NCBI RefSeq assembly: GCF_000695795.1
Contig: NZ_JNCA01000011.1
Span: forward strand, 1-64,000
Length of the DNA stretch: 64,000 nucleotides
From: Flavobacterium seoulense
GTDB taxonomy: Bacteria > Bacteroidota > Bacteroidia > Flavobacteriales > Flavobacteriaceae
Reading direction: 5' to 3'
Shown here: piece after piece, positions 43,447-52,867 of the stretch
Position numbering within the stretch: the first letter of the stretch is position 1
Layout of the letters: each line of letters opens with the position of its first letter
Translations under genes and position numbers: made by a program
Notes under the pieces: generated by a model
The model's input: the letters and a program-made list of their open reading frames with translations, nothing else
Told to the model about the DNA's origin: nothing
The model's database searches: none

Positions 43447-45873
43447 ATGAAAAAAATTAAATTCTTTCCTTCAGTACTTATATTATTGTTTATTGTTTCC
43501 CTACATGTTACTGCACAAAGCAATTATTCCATTGATATAACTAAAGTTAAAACTGAGGTTAAACGCGGTCATCTTGATTTAGGTGGAACAAATGCTAAAG
43601 GTGACAGGATTGACGTAAACAGTTTTTATCTGGAGCGAAATGGAAAACCTTTTATTCCTGTTATTGGCGAATTTCATTACAGTCGCTATCCGCATCAGTA
43701 TTGGGACGAACAGTTGAAAAAAATGAAAGCTGGAGGAATTACGGTAGTAGCTACCTATGTTTTTTGGAATTTACACGAATTTAAAGAGGGTGTTTTTAAT
43801 TGGTCTGGCGATTTAGATGTTCGCAAATTCACCGAACTTTGCGCTAAAAATGGATTACAAGTTCTTATGAGAGTTGGACCATTTGCTCATGGTGAAATGC
43901 GAAACGGAGGACTTCCGGATTGGTTATACGGTCGTCCTATTGATGTAAGAAGCAACGATCAGGTGTATTTATTTTATATAAATAGACTGTATCAGGAAAT
44001 TGGTAAACAATTAAAAGGGCTAATGTTTAAAGACAATGGTCCTGTTATTGGGGTACAATTGGAAAATGAATACCAACATTCAACAGCGCCATGGGGATTT
44101 ACATATCAGGATGCTCCTAAAGAGCGTACTGTTGCAGGACGTGATAAAAAGATTATTCAGGATGGAGTTGGAATTAATAGCATGGGAAATGAATTTGCCG
44201 ATGTAGGTAAAGACCACATGAAAACTCTTAAAAAACTAGCTATTGATGCTGGTTTGATAGCACCTATTTACACAGCAACTGGCTGGGGATATGCAACTAT
44301 TGTCGAAAAAGGATCCATTCCGGTGATGGCGGGCTATGCTTATCCGTTTTGGACAGCCGGAAATAGTCCGTCACCGTTTTATTTGTTTAAAAATATTCAT
44401 CAAAATCCGGATTATTCTCCTGTAAGTTATGATGTTAATTTGTATCCATCATTAGCAGCCGAATTAGGTACAGGAATGGCAGTTACTTATTCCAGACGTC
44501 CAAGAGTTCTGGGAGAAAGTTTTTTACCAATGATGGTTCGAACTGTAGGAAGTGGAACTAACGGACTTGGATTTTACATGTATCATGGAGGAACTACACC
44601 TTCTATAGGTAATTTTTTCATGGCTGAAGGAGCCGGACTTCCTAATAAATCATACGATTATCAGGCGCCTATTGGTGAGTTTGGAAATGTAAGCAGTGGC
44701 TATTATCCGTTAAAGCTGATAAATTACTTTTTGAAAAGTTATGGTAATGATTTAGCGCCTTTATATCCAATATTGCCTTCGACTAATGACAGTATCAAAG
44801 CTACTGATACTAGTACTTTGCGTTATGCTGTAAGAGGAGATGGAGATAAAGGCTATTTGTTCATGCATAATTTCCAGGATCATTTAGAAACTAAAGATTT
44901 ATCAAATTTAAAAATTGATATTGCTACTAAACAAGGAAAAATACAATTTCCACAAACAGGAACTTTTACCTTAAAAGCAGGCAGTTCAGCTATTTTTCCG
45001 TTTAATGTCAATTATGATGGTGTAGCCATTCGTATGGCAACAGTACAGCCTTTTTGCAAGTTTACCAATAAGAATAAAAAGTATAATGTGATGGTTGCTA
45101 TAGATGGTATTGCTCCTGAAATTGTACTTCAGGGTGAGGTGAAAGTTAGTGGTACAGGAATAAAAACTGTAGCTAGAAACGGGAATACTGTTGTAATTTG
45201 TAGTGCTGGTAAAATCAATGATTTCGAAATAAACGGAGTTTCATTTTTAGTTTTACCAAGTAGTGAAGCAGAAAAAGGGTATTTGATTGGCGAAGTTGAC
45301 AATCAAAAGTTAGTATTGAGTAATGCATTGGTATTAGATAATAATGGAAAATTAACATTGGTTAGTAATAATCAGGAAAACATTGATTTTGCTGTATATC
45401 CTGCTGCTGCTGTAACTTCGGTTGATGGAAAGCTGACAAAAGGAAAAGCGGCAATTAAAAACATAAGCACCTGGAAGTTGAGTGTGCCAAAAGTAGATAT
45501 TACTATTAAATTAATACAAGCCGATAACAGTCACTATGTACTGAAAGCGGGCAGTCTTGATTTATCGAAAGTAAATGATGTTTTCATCACTTTTGATTAT
45601 CGTGGCGATCGTGGAATTTGTATGATGAACGGTGAGTTGCAAACAGACGATCTTTACACAAGTAAACCCTGGACAGTTGGACTTAAAAGATTCCAGGAAG
45701 CTTTAAAAACAACAGATATGTATTTCTATTTTATGCCAATGCTAAAAGACGCTCCTTATCTAAGTTATTTGGATAAAAAAGTATTGCCTGATTTTAGTGA
45801 CAAAAAGAGTTTTCTGGAAGTGAAACAACCTCAAATTTCAGTTGAATACAAAGCGAATGTTGAGTTTAAGTAA
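43447..45873 (+). CDS. glycoside hydrolase family 35 beta-galactosidase (divergent)
   Basis: An 808-aa exported enzyme with signal peptide 1-~23 ('SLHVTAQ'). The GH35 barrel begins near residue 50 ('GKPFIPVIGEFHYSRYPHQYW', read as two adjoining pieces) with 'YVFWNLHEFKEG' and 'RVGPFAHGEMRNGGLPDW'. The acid/base is E208 in 'VQLENEY'; the nucleophile is probably E339 in 'LAAELGTG', a divergent context. C-terminal beta domains fill ~460-808. It likely removes terminal beta-galactosyl residues in the periplasm or outside. It follows the DUF5107 gene by 27 bp. Confidence 0.85.
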   Translation: MKKIKFFPSVLILLFIVSLHVTAQSNYSIDITKVKTEVKRGHLDLGGTNAKGDRIDVNSFYLERNGKPFIPVIGEFHYSRYPHQYWDEQLKKMKAGGITVVATYVFWNLHEFKEGVFNWSGDLDVRKFTELCAKNGLQVLMRVGPFAHGEMRNGGLPDWLYGRPIDVRSNDQVYLFYINRLYQEIGKQLKGLMFKDNGPVIGVQLENEYQHSTAPWGFTYQDAPKERTVAGRDKKIIQDGVGINSMGNEFADVGKDHMKTLKKLAIDAGLIAPIYTATGWGYATIVEKGSIPVMAGYAYPFWTAGNSPSPFYLFKNIHQNPDYSPVSYDVNLYPSLAAELGTGMAVTYSRRPRVLGESFLPMMVRTVGSGTNGLGFYMYHGGTTPSIGNFFMAEGAGLPNKSYDYQAPIGEFGNVSSGYYPLKLINYFLKSYGNDLAPLYPILPSTNDSIKATDTSTLRYAVRGDGDKGYLFMHNFQDHLETKDLSNLKIDIATKQGKIQFPQTGTFTLKAGSSAIFPFNVNYDGVAIRMATVQPFCKFTNKNKKYNVMVAIDGIAPEIVLQGEVKVSGTGIKTVARNGNTVVICSAGKINDFEINGVSFLVLPSSEAEKGYLIGEVDNQKLVLSNALVLDNNGKLTLVSNNQENIDFAVYPAAAVTSVDGKLTKGKAAIKNISTWKLSVPKVDITIKLIQADNSHYVLKAGSLDLSKVNDVFITFDYRGDRGICMMNGELQTDDLYTSKPWTVGLKRFQEALKTTDMYFYFMPMLKDAPYLSYLDKKVLPDFSDKKSFLEVKQPQISVEYKANVEFK

Positions 45874-45879
45874 CATAAA

Positions 45880-45904
45880 ATGCTTTTCATAAAGCATCAA
45901 ATTT
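45880..45904 (+). terminator. weak terminator-like hairpin after the first GH35 gene
   Basis: ATGCTTT (45880-45886) pairs with AAAGCAT (45891-45897) around TCAT; only a short T stretch follows. It may reduce read-through into the second GH35 gene, which has its own promoter. Confidence 0.4.
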
Positions 45905-45991
45905 TCCTGATTCTAATTAGTAATAATTTGGCAATGAATTAATTTCTAATTGGAGCAATCAAAAATAATCTGGAATAAAGTGATTTTTAAT

Positions 45992-46022
45992 TTTGGATTC
46001 CTACAAGGTAAATGTATTTTTG
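45992..46022 (+). promoter_or_regulatory. promoter of the second GH35 gene
   Basis: -33 TTTG (45992-45995) and -7 TATTTTTG (46015-46022) with a 19-bp spacer fit the flavobacterial consensus. The ATG at 46048 lies 25 bp downstream, which also argues against the in-frame ATG at 46012. Confidence 0.6.
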
Positions 46023-46047
46023 GAAAAACAAGATTACTGTAAAACAC

Positions 46048-48396
46048 ATGAGAATATCAAAATTAATTCTTGTCCTGCTAATTTTTATGAGTTTGGCAAC
46101 TAAGGCGCAAACTTCTGGGAAAGCTGGAACTTTTGAGGCTGGAGAAAAAACGTTTTTATTAAACGGAAAACCATTTTTAGTGCGTGCTGGAGAAATTCAC
46201 TTTCCAAGAATCCCAAGAGAATATTGGGAACAACGCATTCAAATGTGTAAAGCCATGGGGATGAATACCATTTGTATTTATCTTTTTTGGAATTTTCACG
46301 AGCAACAACCGGATCATTTTGATTTTACAGGACAAAAAGACGTAGCCGAATTTGTGCGATTGGTTCAAAAAAACGGAATGTATTGTGTGGTTCGTCCCGG
46401 ACCTTACGTTTGTGCCGAATGGGATATGGGCGGTTTGCCTTGGTGGTTATTGAAAAAGAAAGATCTTCAGGTTCGAACGTCTAATGATTCCTATTTTATG
46501 GAACGTTCTTTAAAATATTTAAAAGCAGTAGGGAAACAATTGGCTCCGTACCAAATTCAAAATGGCGGAAATATTATCATGGTTCAGGTCGAAAATGAAT
46601 ATGGTGTTTTCGGGAATGATGTGGGGTATATGAACCAAATTCGTGATGCAGTTCGTAATTCAGGATTTGACAAGGTTCAATTATTCCGTTGCGACTGGAG
46701 TTCGAATTTCTTCAAATACGATGTGGAGGGAGTTTACACGGCATTAAATTTTGGTGCTGGTTCAAATATTGATAAACAGTTTGAAAAATATAAAGAAATC
46801 TATCCAAAAGCGCCACTCATGTGCAGCGAATATTGGACGGGTTGGTTTGATTACTGGGGAAGAGCGCATGAAACCCGATCCATCAGCAGTTTTATAGGCA
46901 GTTTAAAAGACATGCTGGATCGTAATATTTCATTTAGTTTGTATATGGCGCATGGTGGAACTTCGTTTGGACAATGGGGTGGAGCTAATTCACCTCCGTT
47001 TGGAGCGATGGTTTCTTCTTATGATTATAATGCTCCCATTAACGAAGCAGGACAGCCTACTGACAAATTTTACGCAGTGCGTGATTTGATGAAAAATTAC
47101 CTGAATCCGGGTGAAACAATTCCGGAACCACCAGCCAATTATCCTGTAATTTCGATTCCTAAAATTACATTTAATGAGTCGGCATCGCTTTTTGAAAATC
47201 TTCCAAAAGCTAATAAATCAGGATTAATCCAACCGATGGAAAATTTTGATCAGGGCTGGGGGCGCATTTTGTATCGTACCAAATTACCAGAAAGTGCCAC
47301 TTCATTTGATATAAAAATTACTGATTTGCATGATTGGGCTGCTATTTATATCAATGGAAAATTGATTGGAAATTTAGATCGTCGTAAAGATCAGCATACA
47401 ATAAAAATACCTGAAGCAAAAAAGGGTGATGTTCTGGATATTTTAGTTGATGCTTTGGGCAGAGTGAATTATGGAAAAACTATTATTGACCGCAAAGGAA
47501 TTACTGAAAAAGTAGAAATGCTGGTGGGTTCAACTGCTACTAATCTGACCAATTGGGAAGTTTTTAATTTCCCAGTAGATTATGATTTTCAAAAGAAAAT
47601 GAAATTCAAAAAATCCAAAGCCAATGGTCCGGCGTGGTACAAAGCTACTTTCGAATTGAATGTCGTTGGAGATACTTACATCGACATGAGCAGCTGGGGC
47701 AAAGGAATGGTTTGGATAAACGGATATAATATTGGTCGTTATTGGAAAATTGGACCACAACAAACCTTGTTTATGCCTGGATGTTGGTTGAAAAAAGGTA
47801 AAAATGAGATTATCATTCTGGATTTAGAAACGCCAAAACAAGCTCAGATTACAGGAGTAACCGTTCCGGTTTTAGACAAAATTGTAGTAGACGAATCGCT
47901 TTTGCACCGTAAAAAAGGAGAAACTTTGGATTTGTCTGCTGAAACACCTGCTAATCAGGGAGAATTAAGCAGCGGTCAGGGTTGGAAAGAAGTCATTTTC
48001 GAAAAAGAATTCGAAGGCCAGTATTTTTGTTTTGAAGCTTTAAATTCTCAAAATCCTAAAGATACCAGCAGCAGTATTGCTGAAATTGAATTGATTGGTG
48101 TAGATGGTTTGCCAGTCAATCGTTCTAAATGGAAGATTGTTTACGCTGATAGTGAAGAAGTTTCGGTAGGAAATTATTCGGCTGAGAAAATATTTGATCA
48201 GCAGGAATCTACTTTTTGGTCAACGGCATGGACGGTTTCTAAAACATCGCATCCACATCATATTGTAGTAGATATGGACGAAAATATTAAAATTAAAGGA
48301 TTTAAATACTTACCACGTACAGATAAAAGTACTAATGGAAATGTAAAATCGTATCGTTTTTATATTAAACCAAGCTCATTTACAATTAAAAAATAA
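46048..48396 (+). CDS. glycoside hydrolase family 35 beta-galactosidase with C-terminal discoidin-like domain
   Basis: A 782-aa exported enzyme. From the ATG at 46048 the protein has a proper signal peptide ('MRISKLILVLLIFMSLATKAQ', read to ~21); the ATG at 46012 would bury it and lies upstream of the -7 element. The GH35 barrel shows 'GKPFLVRAGEIHFPRIPREYW', 'VRPGPYVCAEWDMGG', acid/base E184 in 'VQVENEYG' and nucleophile E261 in 'CSEYWTGWFDYWG'. Jelly-roll domains lie at ~390-610 and an F5/8C-like domain at ~640-782 ('SSIAEIELIG', 'WSTAWTVSKTSHPHHIVVDM'). A classical galactosidase of plant- or glycan-degrading clusters; GH2 follows after 10 bp. Confidence 0.92.
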   Translation: MRISKLILVLLIFMSLATKAQTSGKAGTFEAGEKTFLLNGKPFLVRAGEIHFPRIPREYWEQRIQMCKAMGMNTICIYLFWNFHEQQPDHFDFTGQKDVAEFVRLVQKNGMYCVVRPGPYVCAEWDMGGLPWWLLKKKDLQVRTSNDSYFMERSLKYLKAVGKQLAPYQIQNGGNIIMVQVENEYGVFGNDVGYMNQIRDAVRNSGFDKVQLFRCDWSSNFFKYDVEGVYTALNFGAGSNIDKQFEKYKEIYPKAPLMCSEYWTGWFDYWGRAHETRSISSFIGSLKDMLDRNISFSLYMAHGGTSFGQWGGANSPPFGAMVSSYDYNAPINEAGQPTDKFYAVRDLMKNYLNPGETIPEPPANYPVISIPKITFNESASLFENLPKANKSGLIQPMENFDQGWGRILYRTKLPESATSFDIKITDLHDWAAIYINGKLIGNLDRRKDQHTIKIPEAKKGDVLDILVDALGRVNYGKTIIDRKGITEKVEMLVGSTATNLTNWEVFNFPVDYDFQKKMKFKKSKANGPAWYKATFELNVVGDTYIDMSSWGKGMVWINGYNIGRYWKIGPQQTLFMPGCWLKKGKNEIIILDLETPKQAQITGVTVPVLDKIVVDESLLHRKKGETLDLSAETPANQGELSSGQGWKEVIFEKEFEGQYFCFEALNSQNPKDTSSSIAEIELIGVDGLPVNRSKWKIVYADSEEVSVGNYSAEKIFDQQESTFWSTAWTVSKTSHPHHIVVDMDENIKIKGFKYLPRTDKSTNGNVKSYRFYIKPSSFTIKK

Positions 48397-48406
48397 ATAC
48401 ACTCTA

Positions 48407-51310
48407 ATGAAAAAACTCAATTACGTCTGTCTTCTTTTGGCAATTCTATTTTCTTTAAGCAGTTTTAAAGGAAAAGATGAAGTAATCAATTTGGATGGCA
48501 ATTGGCATTTTGAAATTGATCGAAATAACGAAGGAATCGCAGGGAAATGGTACAATAGAAATCTTTCGGATAATATCAAGTTGCCGGGTTCGATGGCAGA
48601 ATTTTTAAAAGGAGACGAAATCACGTTAAAAACAAAGTGGACAGGTTCTATTTATGATAGTTCCTTTTACTTTAGACCGAGTTTAAAAAAATACCGTCAA
48701 CCGGGAAATATTCACATTCCTTTTTGGCTAACTCCGGCAAAACATTATGTTGGTGCGGCCTGGTATCAAAAAGAAGTTACTATTCCATCAAATTGGAAAG
48801 GAAAGCGAATCATTCTTCATTTAGAAAGAACACATATCGAAACCAGAGTTTGGGTAAATGATAAAGAAGTAGGTTTGCAAAATTCCTTAGTAGCTCCGCA
48901 TGTATATGATTTGAGTGCTTATCTGACTGAAGGAAAACAACGTATTTCTATTCGTATAGATAACCGAATTAAAGAAATAAATGTAGGTCCAGATTCACAC
49001 AGTATTACTGATCATACACAAGGAAACTGGAACGGAATTATTGGTAAAATTGCATTGGAGGCGATTGCGCCAGTTTATATAGACGATGTTCAGGTATATC
49101 CTGATGTCAGAAATCGTAAAGCCCGAGTAAAAATTACAGTCAATAATAGTACTAAGAATAATTTTACCGGAAAAATTGTTATTTGGGCTAAAAGTTTTAA
49201 TTCTAAATCATCTGATCAAACTAAGGAAATAGTGAGCAAAATTGCTGTTTCTAAATCAGGAACGAATATTGTGGAACTTGATTTGCCTTTTGGCGAAGGA
49301 ATGTTGACCTGGGACGAATTTAATCCTGCCTTGTATCATTTAGATGTCAATCTAGATGCCAAAGGAATAAGTGCACATAAGAAAGTGCAGTTTGGAATGC
49401 GTGAATTTAAAATTAACGGAAACCAGTTTTTAATTAATGGTAATCCGGTTTTCCTAAGAGGAACGGTTCATAATTGTGAATTTCCATTAACAGGTTATCC
49501 GGCAACGACTGTTGAAGCTTGGGAAGAAATTTATAAAAAAATAAAATCGTACGGATTAAATCACGTTCGTTTTCATTCCTGGTGTCCGCCGGAAGCTGCT
49601 TTTATTGCTGCTGATAAAGTGGGATTGTATTTGCAGCCGGAAGGACCGAGTTGGCCTAATCACGGTCCAAAAATTGGTTTAGGTCAGCCTGTAGACCAAT
49701 ATTTGTATGACGAAACGACAAGAATGGCTAAAGAATATGGAAATTATGCTTCATTTACGATGTTGTCAGCAGGAAATGAGCCAGCAGGAAATCAGGTGAA
49801 ATATTTGAATGCTTTTGTTGATTTTTGGAAAGCAAAAGATAACAGAAGAGTTTACACAGGAATGTCAGTAGGCGGAAGCTGGCCTGTAGTTCCTAATGCT
49901 GAATACCAGTCGCGTGGTGGTGTACGAGGCTTGAACTGGAATAAGGTTTTAGAAACAGAATCTGATTTTAGTGCCGGAATTGCTCCGTTCAAAGTTCCTT
50001 TTGTAGCGCATGAAATTGGTCAGTATTGTGTGTTTCCAAATTTCGAAGAAATTAAAAAATACACAGGAGTTTACAGAGCTAAAAATTTTGAGATGTTTCG
50101 TCAGGAATTAGAAGATCATAAAATGGGAGATCAGTCTAAAGATTTCCTGAATGCTTCTGGAAAATTACAAGTGTTGTGTTATAAAAACGAAATTGAAAAA
50201 ATGTTGAGAACTCCTGGTTATGCCGGTTTTCAAGCATTAGGTTTACAGGATTTTCCTGGTCAGGGAACAGCTTTGGTAGGAGTATTGGATGCTTTTTTTC
50301 AGGAAAAAGGATATGTTACTGCTAAAGAATATTCGAGATTTTGTAATGAAACGGTTCCTTTGGCAAAAATTCCAAAATTTGTTTACAATAACGGAGAAAC
50401 TTTTAAAGCTGAAATCGTTCTTTTTCATTCGGGTAAAGAGGCTTTAAAAAATGCAGTAATTAGCTGGACAATTAAAGATGAAAAAGGAGTAGTTCTTGCT
50501 TCTGGTAATTTTGATCCAAAGACCTACGAAAACGGAAACGGAATTGTAGTTGGAAATCTTAGTCTTGCTTTAACTGATATTAAAGTGGCTTCTAAATTGA
50601 ATTTGGAAGTAAAAGTAAATAATACTGATTTTGCTAATGATTGGAATTTTTGGGTATATCCAAATGAAAATGTGAAAGTTTCTCCGGAGATTTATTATAC
50701 TAAAGTCTTAGATGAAAAAGCGAAAGTGGTGTTGAATAAAGGAGGAAAAGTGTTTCTGAATGCGTCAGGAAAAGTGGTAAAAGGAAAAGAAGTAGAAATG
50801 CATTTTCTACCGGTTTTCTGGAATACGTCCTGGTTTAAAATGCGTCCGCCACACGTTACCGGAATGTTGATTCAGGAAAAAAGCCCGGCTTTTACAAGTT
50901 TTCCAACGAGTTATCACAGTGATTTACAATGGTGGGATATTCAAAATCGTGCTCAGGTTATGAATTTAGAAGATTTCCCTGCTGATTTCCGTCCGTTGAT
51001 TCAACCTATTGATACCTGGTTTATGAATCGCAGACTGGCTCTAGTTTTTGAAGCTCAGGTAGGAAAAGGAAAATTAATTGTAAGTAGTGCCGATTTAGGA
51101 CCTGAAGTTCAAAATAAACCTGCATCAAAACAATTGTTTACTTCATTACAGAATTATATGAATTCGAAAGAATTTAATCCAAAAAATAAATTGAGTATCG
51201 AAGTAATTCAGGATATTTTTATGAGTCCGTCAAAAGAACAATTTGAGAATTATACTAAAGACAGTCCTGATGAGTTGAAACCCAATTCGAATCAGAATAA
51301 AGTGAATTAA
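48407..51310 (+). CDS. glycoside hydrolase family 2-like beta-galactosidase/glucuronidase
   Basis: A 967-aa exported enzyme (signal peptide 1-~22, no clear cleavage motif). GH2 layout: sugar-binding jelly roll (~25-215, 'AAWYQKEVTIPSNWKGKRI'), immunoglobulin-like domain (~220-325), TIM barrel (~330-640). Acid/base E458 in 'SAGNEPAG'; probable nucleophile E536 in 'FVAHEIGQY'. Extra C-terminal domains run to 967. Specificity among beta-galactosides, glucuronides or others cannot be fixed. It starts 10 bp after the GH35 gene, is co-transcribed with it and ends at a strong terminator. Confidence 0.85.
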   Translation: MKKLNYVCLLLAILFSLSSFKGKDEVINLDGNWHFEIDRNNEGIAGKWYNRNLSDNIKLPGSMAEFLKGDEITLKTKWTGSIYDSSFYFRPSLKKYRQPGNIHIPFWLTPAKHYVGAAWYQKEVTIPSNWKGKRIILHLERTHIETRVWVNDKEVGLQNSLVAPHVYDLSAYLTEGKQRISIRIDNRIKEINVGPDSHSITDHTQGNWNGIIGKIALEAIAPVYIDDVQVYPDVRNRKARVKITVNNSTKNNFTGKIVIWAKSFNSKSSDQTKEIVSKIAVSKSGTNIVELDLPFGEGMLTWDEFNPALYHLDVNLDAKGISAHKKVQFGMREFKINGNQFLINGNPVFLRGTVHNCEFPLTGYPATTVEAWEEIYKKIKSYGLNHVRFHSWCPPEAAFIAADKVGLYLQPEGPSWPNHGPKIGLGQPVDQYLYDETTRMAKEYGNYASFTMLSAGNEPAGNQVKYLNAFVDFWKAKDNRRVYTGMSVGGSWPVVPNAEYQSRGGVRGLNWNKVLETESDFSAGIAPFKVPFVAHEIGQYCVFPNFEEIKKYTGVYRAKNFEMFRQELEDHKMGDQSKDFLNASGKLQVLCYKNEIEKMLRTPGYAGFQALGLQDFPGQGTALVGVLDAFFQEKGYVTAKEYSRFCNETVPLAKIPKFVYNNGETFKAEIVLFHSGKEALKNAVISWTIKDEKGVVLASGNFDPKTYENGNGIVVGNLSLALTDIKVASKLNLEVKVNNTDFANDWNFWVYPNENVKVSPEIYYTKVLDEKAKVVLNKGGKVFLNASGKVVKGKEVEMHFLPVFWNTSWFKMRPPHVTGMLIQEKSPAFTSFPTSYHSDLQWWDIQNRAQVMNLEDFPADFRPLIQPIDTWFMNRRLALVFEAQVGKGKLIVSSADLGPEVQNKPASKQLFTSLQNYMNSKEFNPKNKLSIEVIQDIFMSPSKEQFENYTKDSPDELKPNSNQNKVN

Positions 51311-51318
51311 TAATAATG

Positions 51319-51354
51319 AAAAAGCCAGTAAAAATAAATTTACTGGCTTTTTTT
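51319..51354 (+). terminator. terminator of the glycosidase operon
   Basis: Perfect stem AAAAAGCCAGTAAA (51319-51332) with TTTACTGGCTTTTT (51339-51352) and trailing T. It is A-rich upstream too, so it can also serve the convergent J-domain gene. Confidence 0.85.
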
Positions 51355-51374
51355 ATAATGTTAGATTAATCTAA

Positions 51375-51815
51375 TTAATCTTGGTTTGTTACTTTTCTGT
51401 AAGGAAATGCATTGAAGATATGTCTTTTAGCAAATCGTGCAGGAGAATCAGCATTTACCATTTTTACATAAGTTGCTTTAGGAACACTGATGTATTCGTA
51501 AACGCTACCATTAGAAAAATCTACAATTAATCTGCCTTCCTGAAATTTGTAATCAGAGATAGTTGCAGTAGCAATAGTTTCATTGTACTCAGGTAAGTTA
51601 GCTTTAATAGTTTCAGGATTAATACTTACAAGGAAATGGTAAGCTTCAATAATCTTTTTACTGTTCTCTTCAGCAGCTTTTAAACCAGCCTCATCTCCTT
51701 GAAATTTATCAGGGTGAGATTCTTTCATCGCATTACGATAAATGGTTTTTAACTCTTTTAACTGTACAGTTTTATCAACATTTAAGAGCTTGCGGTATTC
51801 AACTATTTTTTTCAT
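51375..51815 (-). CDS. J-domain plus KTSC-domain protein
   Basis: A 146-aa protein. Residues ~5-70 form a J domain with the HPD motif in 'KESHPDKFQGDEA', which would stimulate an Hsp70 (DnaK). Residues ~80-140 match the KTSC domain ('GRLIVDFSNGSVYEYISVP', 'SPARFAKRHI'), a small domain of unknown role linked to nucleic-acid or lysyl-tRNA-synthetase-like proteins. It is a single gene between convergent and same-strand neighbours, and its role is unknown. Confidence 0.75.
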   Translation of the reverse strand: MKKIVEYRKLLNVDKTVQLKELKTIYRNAMKESHPDKFQGDEAGLKAAEENSKKIIEAYHFLVSINPETIKANLPEYNETIATATISDYKFQEGRLIVDFSNGSVYEYISVPKATYVKMVNADSPARFAKRHIFNAFPYRKVTNQD

Positions 51816-51885
51816 AAATTTAATGTAACTACTTGTCTGTTAGCTTGAAACTAATGTTTTTAGATTCGAAATTGACAATTTTTTG

Positions 51886-51893
51886 CAAAGGTA
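51886..51893 (-). promoter_or_regulatory. -7 promoter element candidate for the J/KTSC gene
   Basis: The minus strand reads TACCTTTG about 70 bp upstream of the ATG, matching TAnnTTTG. No -33 TTG at normal spacing. Confidence 0.4.
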
Positions 51894-51978
51894 CACTTTT
51901 TTTTAAGTTTTCAGTTTATAAGCTTAAAAAAAGCAAAAAAAGATTTTTCAAACCTAATCTATTGATTTACAATAATTA

Positions 51979-52224
51979 TTATTCGGGCTTGTTATTAGCT
52001 TTATCAAAGTTTTTAGACTTTTTAGGATACTTTTTATAGCTTATATCACTTGGATTTTCGATCACTGATTTTATTGTTACCCAGTCACCAACAGCATGTT
52101 TTGCCTGAACCATTTTATAATCTAATAGATATTCGCCACAAAAAAAGTTGTTATCCTCATCTTTTTCAATAATTCCGGTAAATACTCCTTTTTGTAACAT
52201 CTTTTCTTCTGAAGCTTTGGTCAT
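51979..52224 (-). CDS. small hypothetical protein, 81 aa
   Basis: A short soluble protein with a beta-rich middle ('GVFTGIIEKDEDNNFFCGEYLLDYKM') and a Lys/Asn-rich tail. The pattern 'AVGDWVTIKSVI' looks like a small barrel or OB-like strand turn. No family recognised. A -7 motif lies 24 bp upstream, and codon use resembles the neighbours, so it is probably a real gene. Confidence 0.55.
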   Translation of the reverse strand: MTKASEEKMLQKGVFTGIIEKDEDNNFFCGEYLLDYKMVQAKHAVGDWVTIKSVIENPSDISYKKYPKKSKNFDKANNKPE

Positions 52225-52248
52225 GGTATTTTATTTAAAATTCTGCGG

Positions 52249-52256
52249 CAAAGTTA
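52249..52256 (-). promoter_or_regulatory. -7 promoter element candidate for the 81-aa gene
   Basis: The minus strand reads TAACTTTG, a match to TAnnTTTG, 24 bp upstream of the ATG. Confidence 0.4.
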
Positions 52257-52296
52257 ATCAATTATTGTTGGCTTAGGCTGTTTTATGCTTTCTAAG

Positions 52297-52304
52297 TATC
52301 TTTG
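52297..52304 (+). promoter_or_regulatory. -7 promoter element candidate giving an almost leaderless mRNA
   Basis: TATCTTTG ends only 5 bp before the ATG of the 185-aa gene. With transcription starting a few bases downstream of the element, the mRNA would be nearly leaderless. Confidence 0.4.
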
Positions 52305-52309
52305 CGCTC

Positions 52310-52867
52310 ATGAAGAAAAACTTTAAGCCACATCCTAATTCTTTCAAAAATACCTTTTGTGTTTTTCATGAAGTGCTTCCAAAAGCTCTGGAAGGATTAA
52401 AAGTCCAGTTTGAAAGCAAGGCTGGAAGTAGCTATTATTACACTCAGGAAGGAATGTATCGTGTTTCTAATCATTGGGGACGATTGGCCAACAGCAAATG
52501 GCGATTAATAGCTATGCAGCCTGAAACAGCTTCTAAATACAAAATAGGTTTTGCTAAATGGGATTGTTTTTATCCTGACAATACTACCGAAAAATTGTAC
52601 TATTTAGAAATGGATTATGCTAAAAACACCGTGAATTATCAGCATAAATTAAATCCTGATTATAATCAAAAAGCAGTGCTTCGTAATAGTCTGGAAACGA
52701 CTAAGAGAATTAAACAAGTTCGCAATTTACTTCAGTTAACTTCCTGGGCTAAACATTTTGAATGTGATGATATTGCGCTTTTACGCTCTTTAATTATTGA
52801 TGATTTGATTAATACCAATGCAACTTTGGAATCAATAAAAATGGAGGTTGCTAAAAAGTGTTCTTAA
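52310..52867 (+). CDS. conserved hypothetical protein, 185 aa
   Basis: A soluble, basic protein rich in aromatic residues ('SSYYYTQEGMYRVSNHWGRLANSKWRL', best seen as 'YRVSNHWGRLANSKW'). The core looks beta-rich to about residue 115, with helices after that ('ETTKRIKQVRNLLQL'). No catalytic motif or family is recognised. Its stop overlaps the end of the convergent receiver gene by a few bases. Coding status is supported by length and by a -7 element directly upstream. Confidence 0.55.
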   Translation: MKKNFKPHPNSFKNTFCVFHEVLPKALEGLKVQFESKAGSSYYYTQEGMYRVSNHWGRLANSKWRLIAMQPETASKYKIGFAKWDCFYPDNTTEKLYYLEMDYAKNTVNYQHKLNPDYNQKAVLRNSLETTKRIKQVRNLLQLTSWAKHFECDDIALLRSLIIDDLINTNATLESIKMEVAKKCS

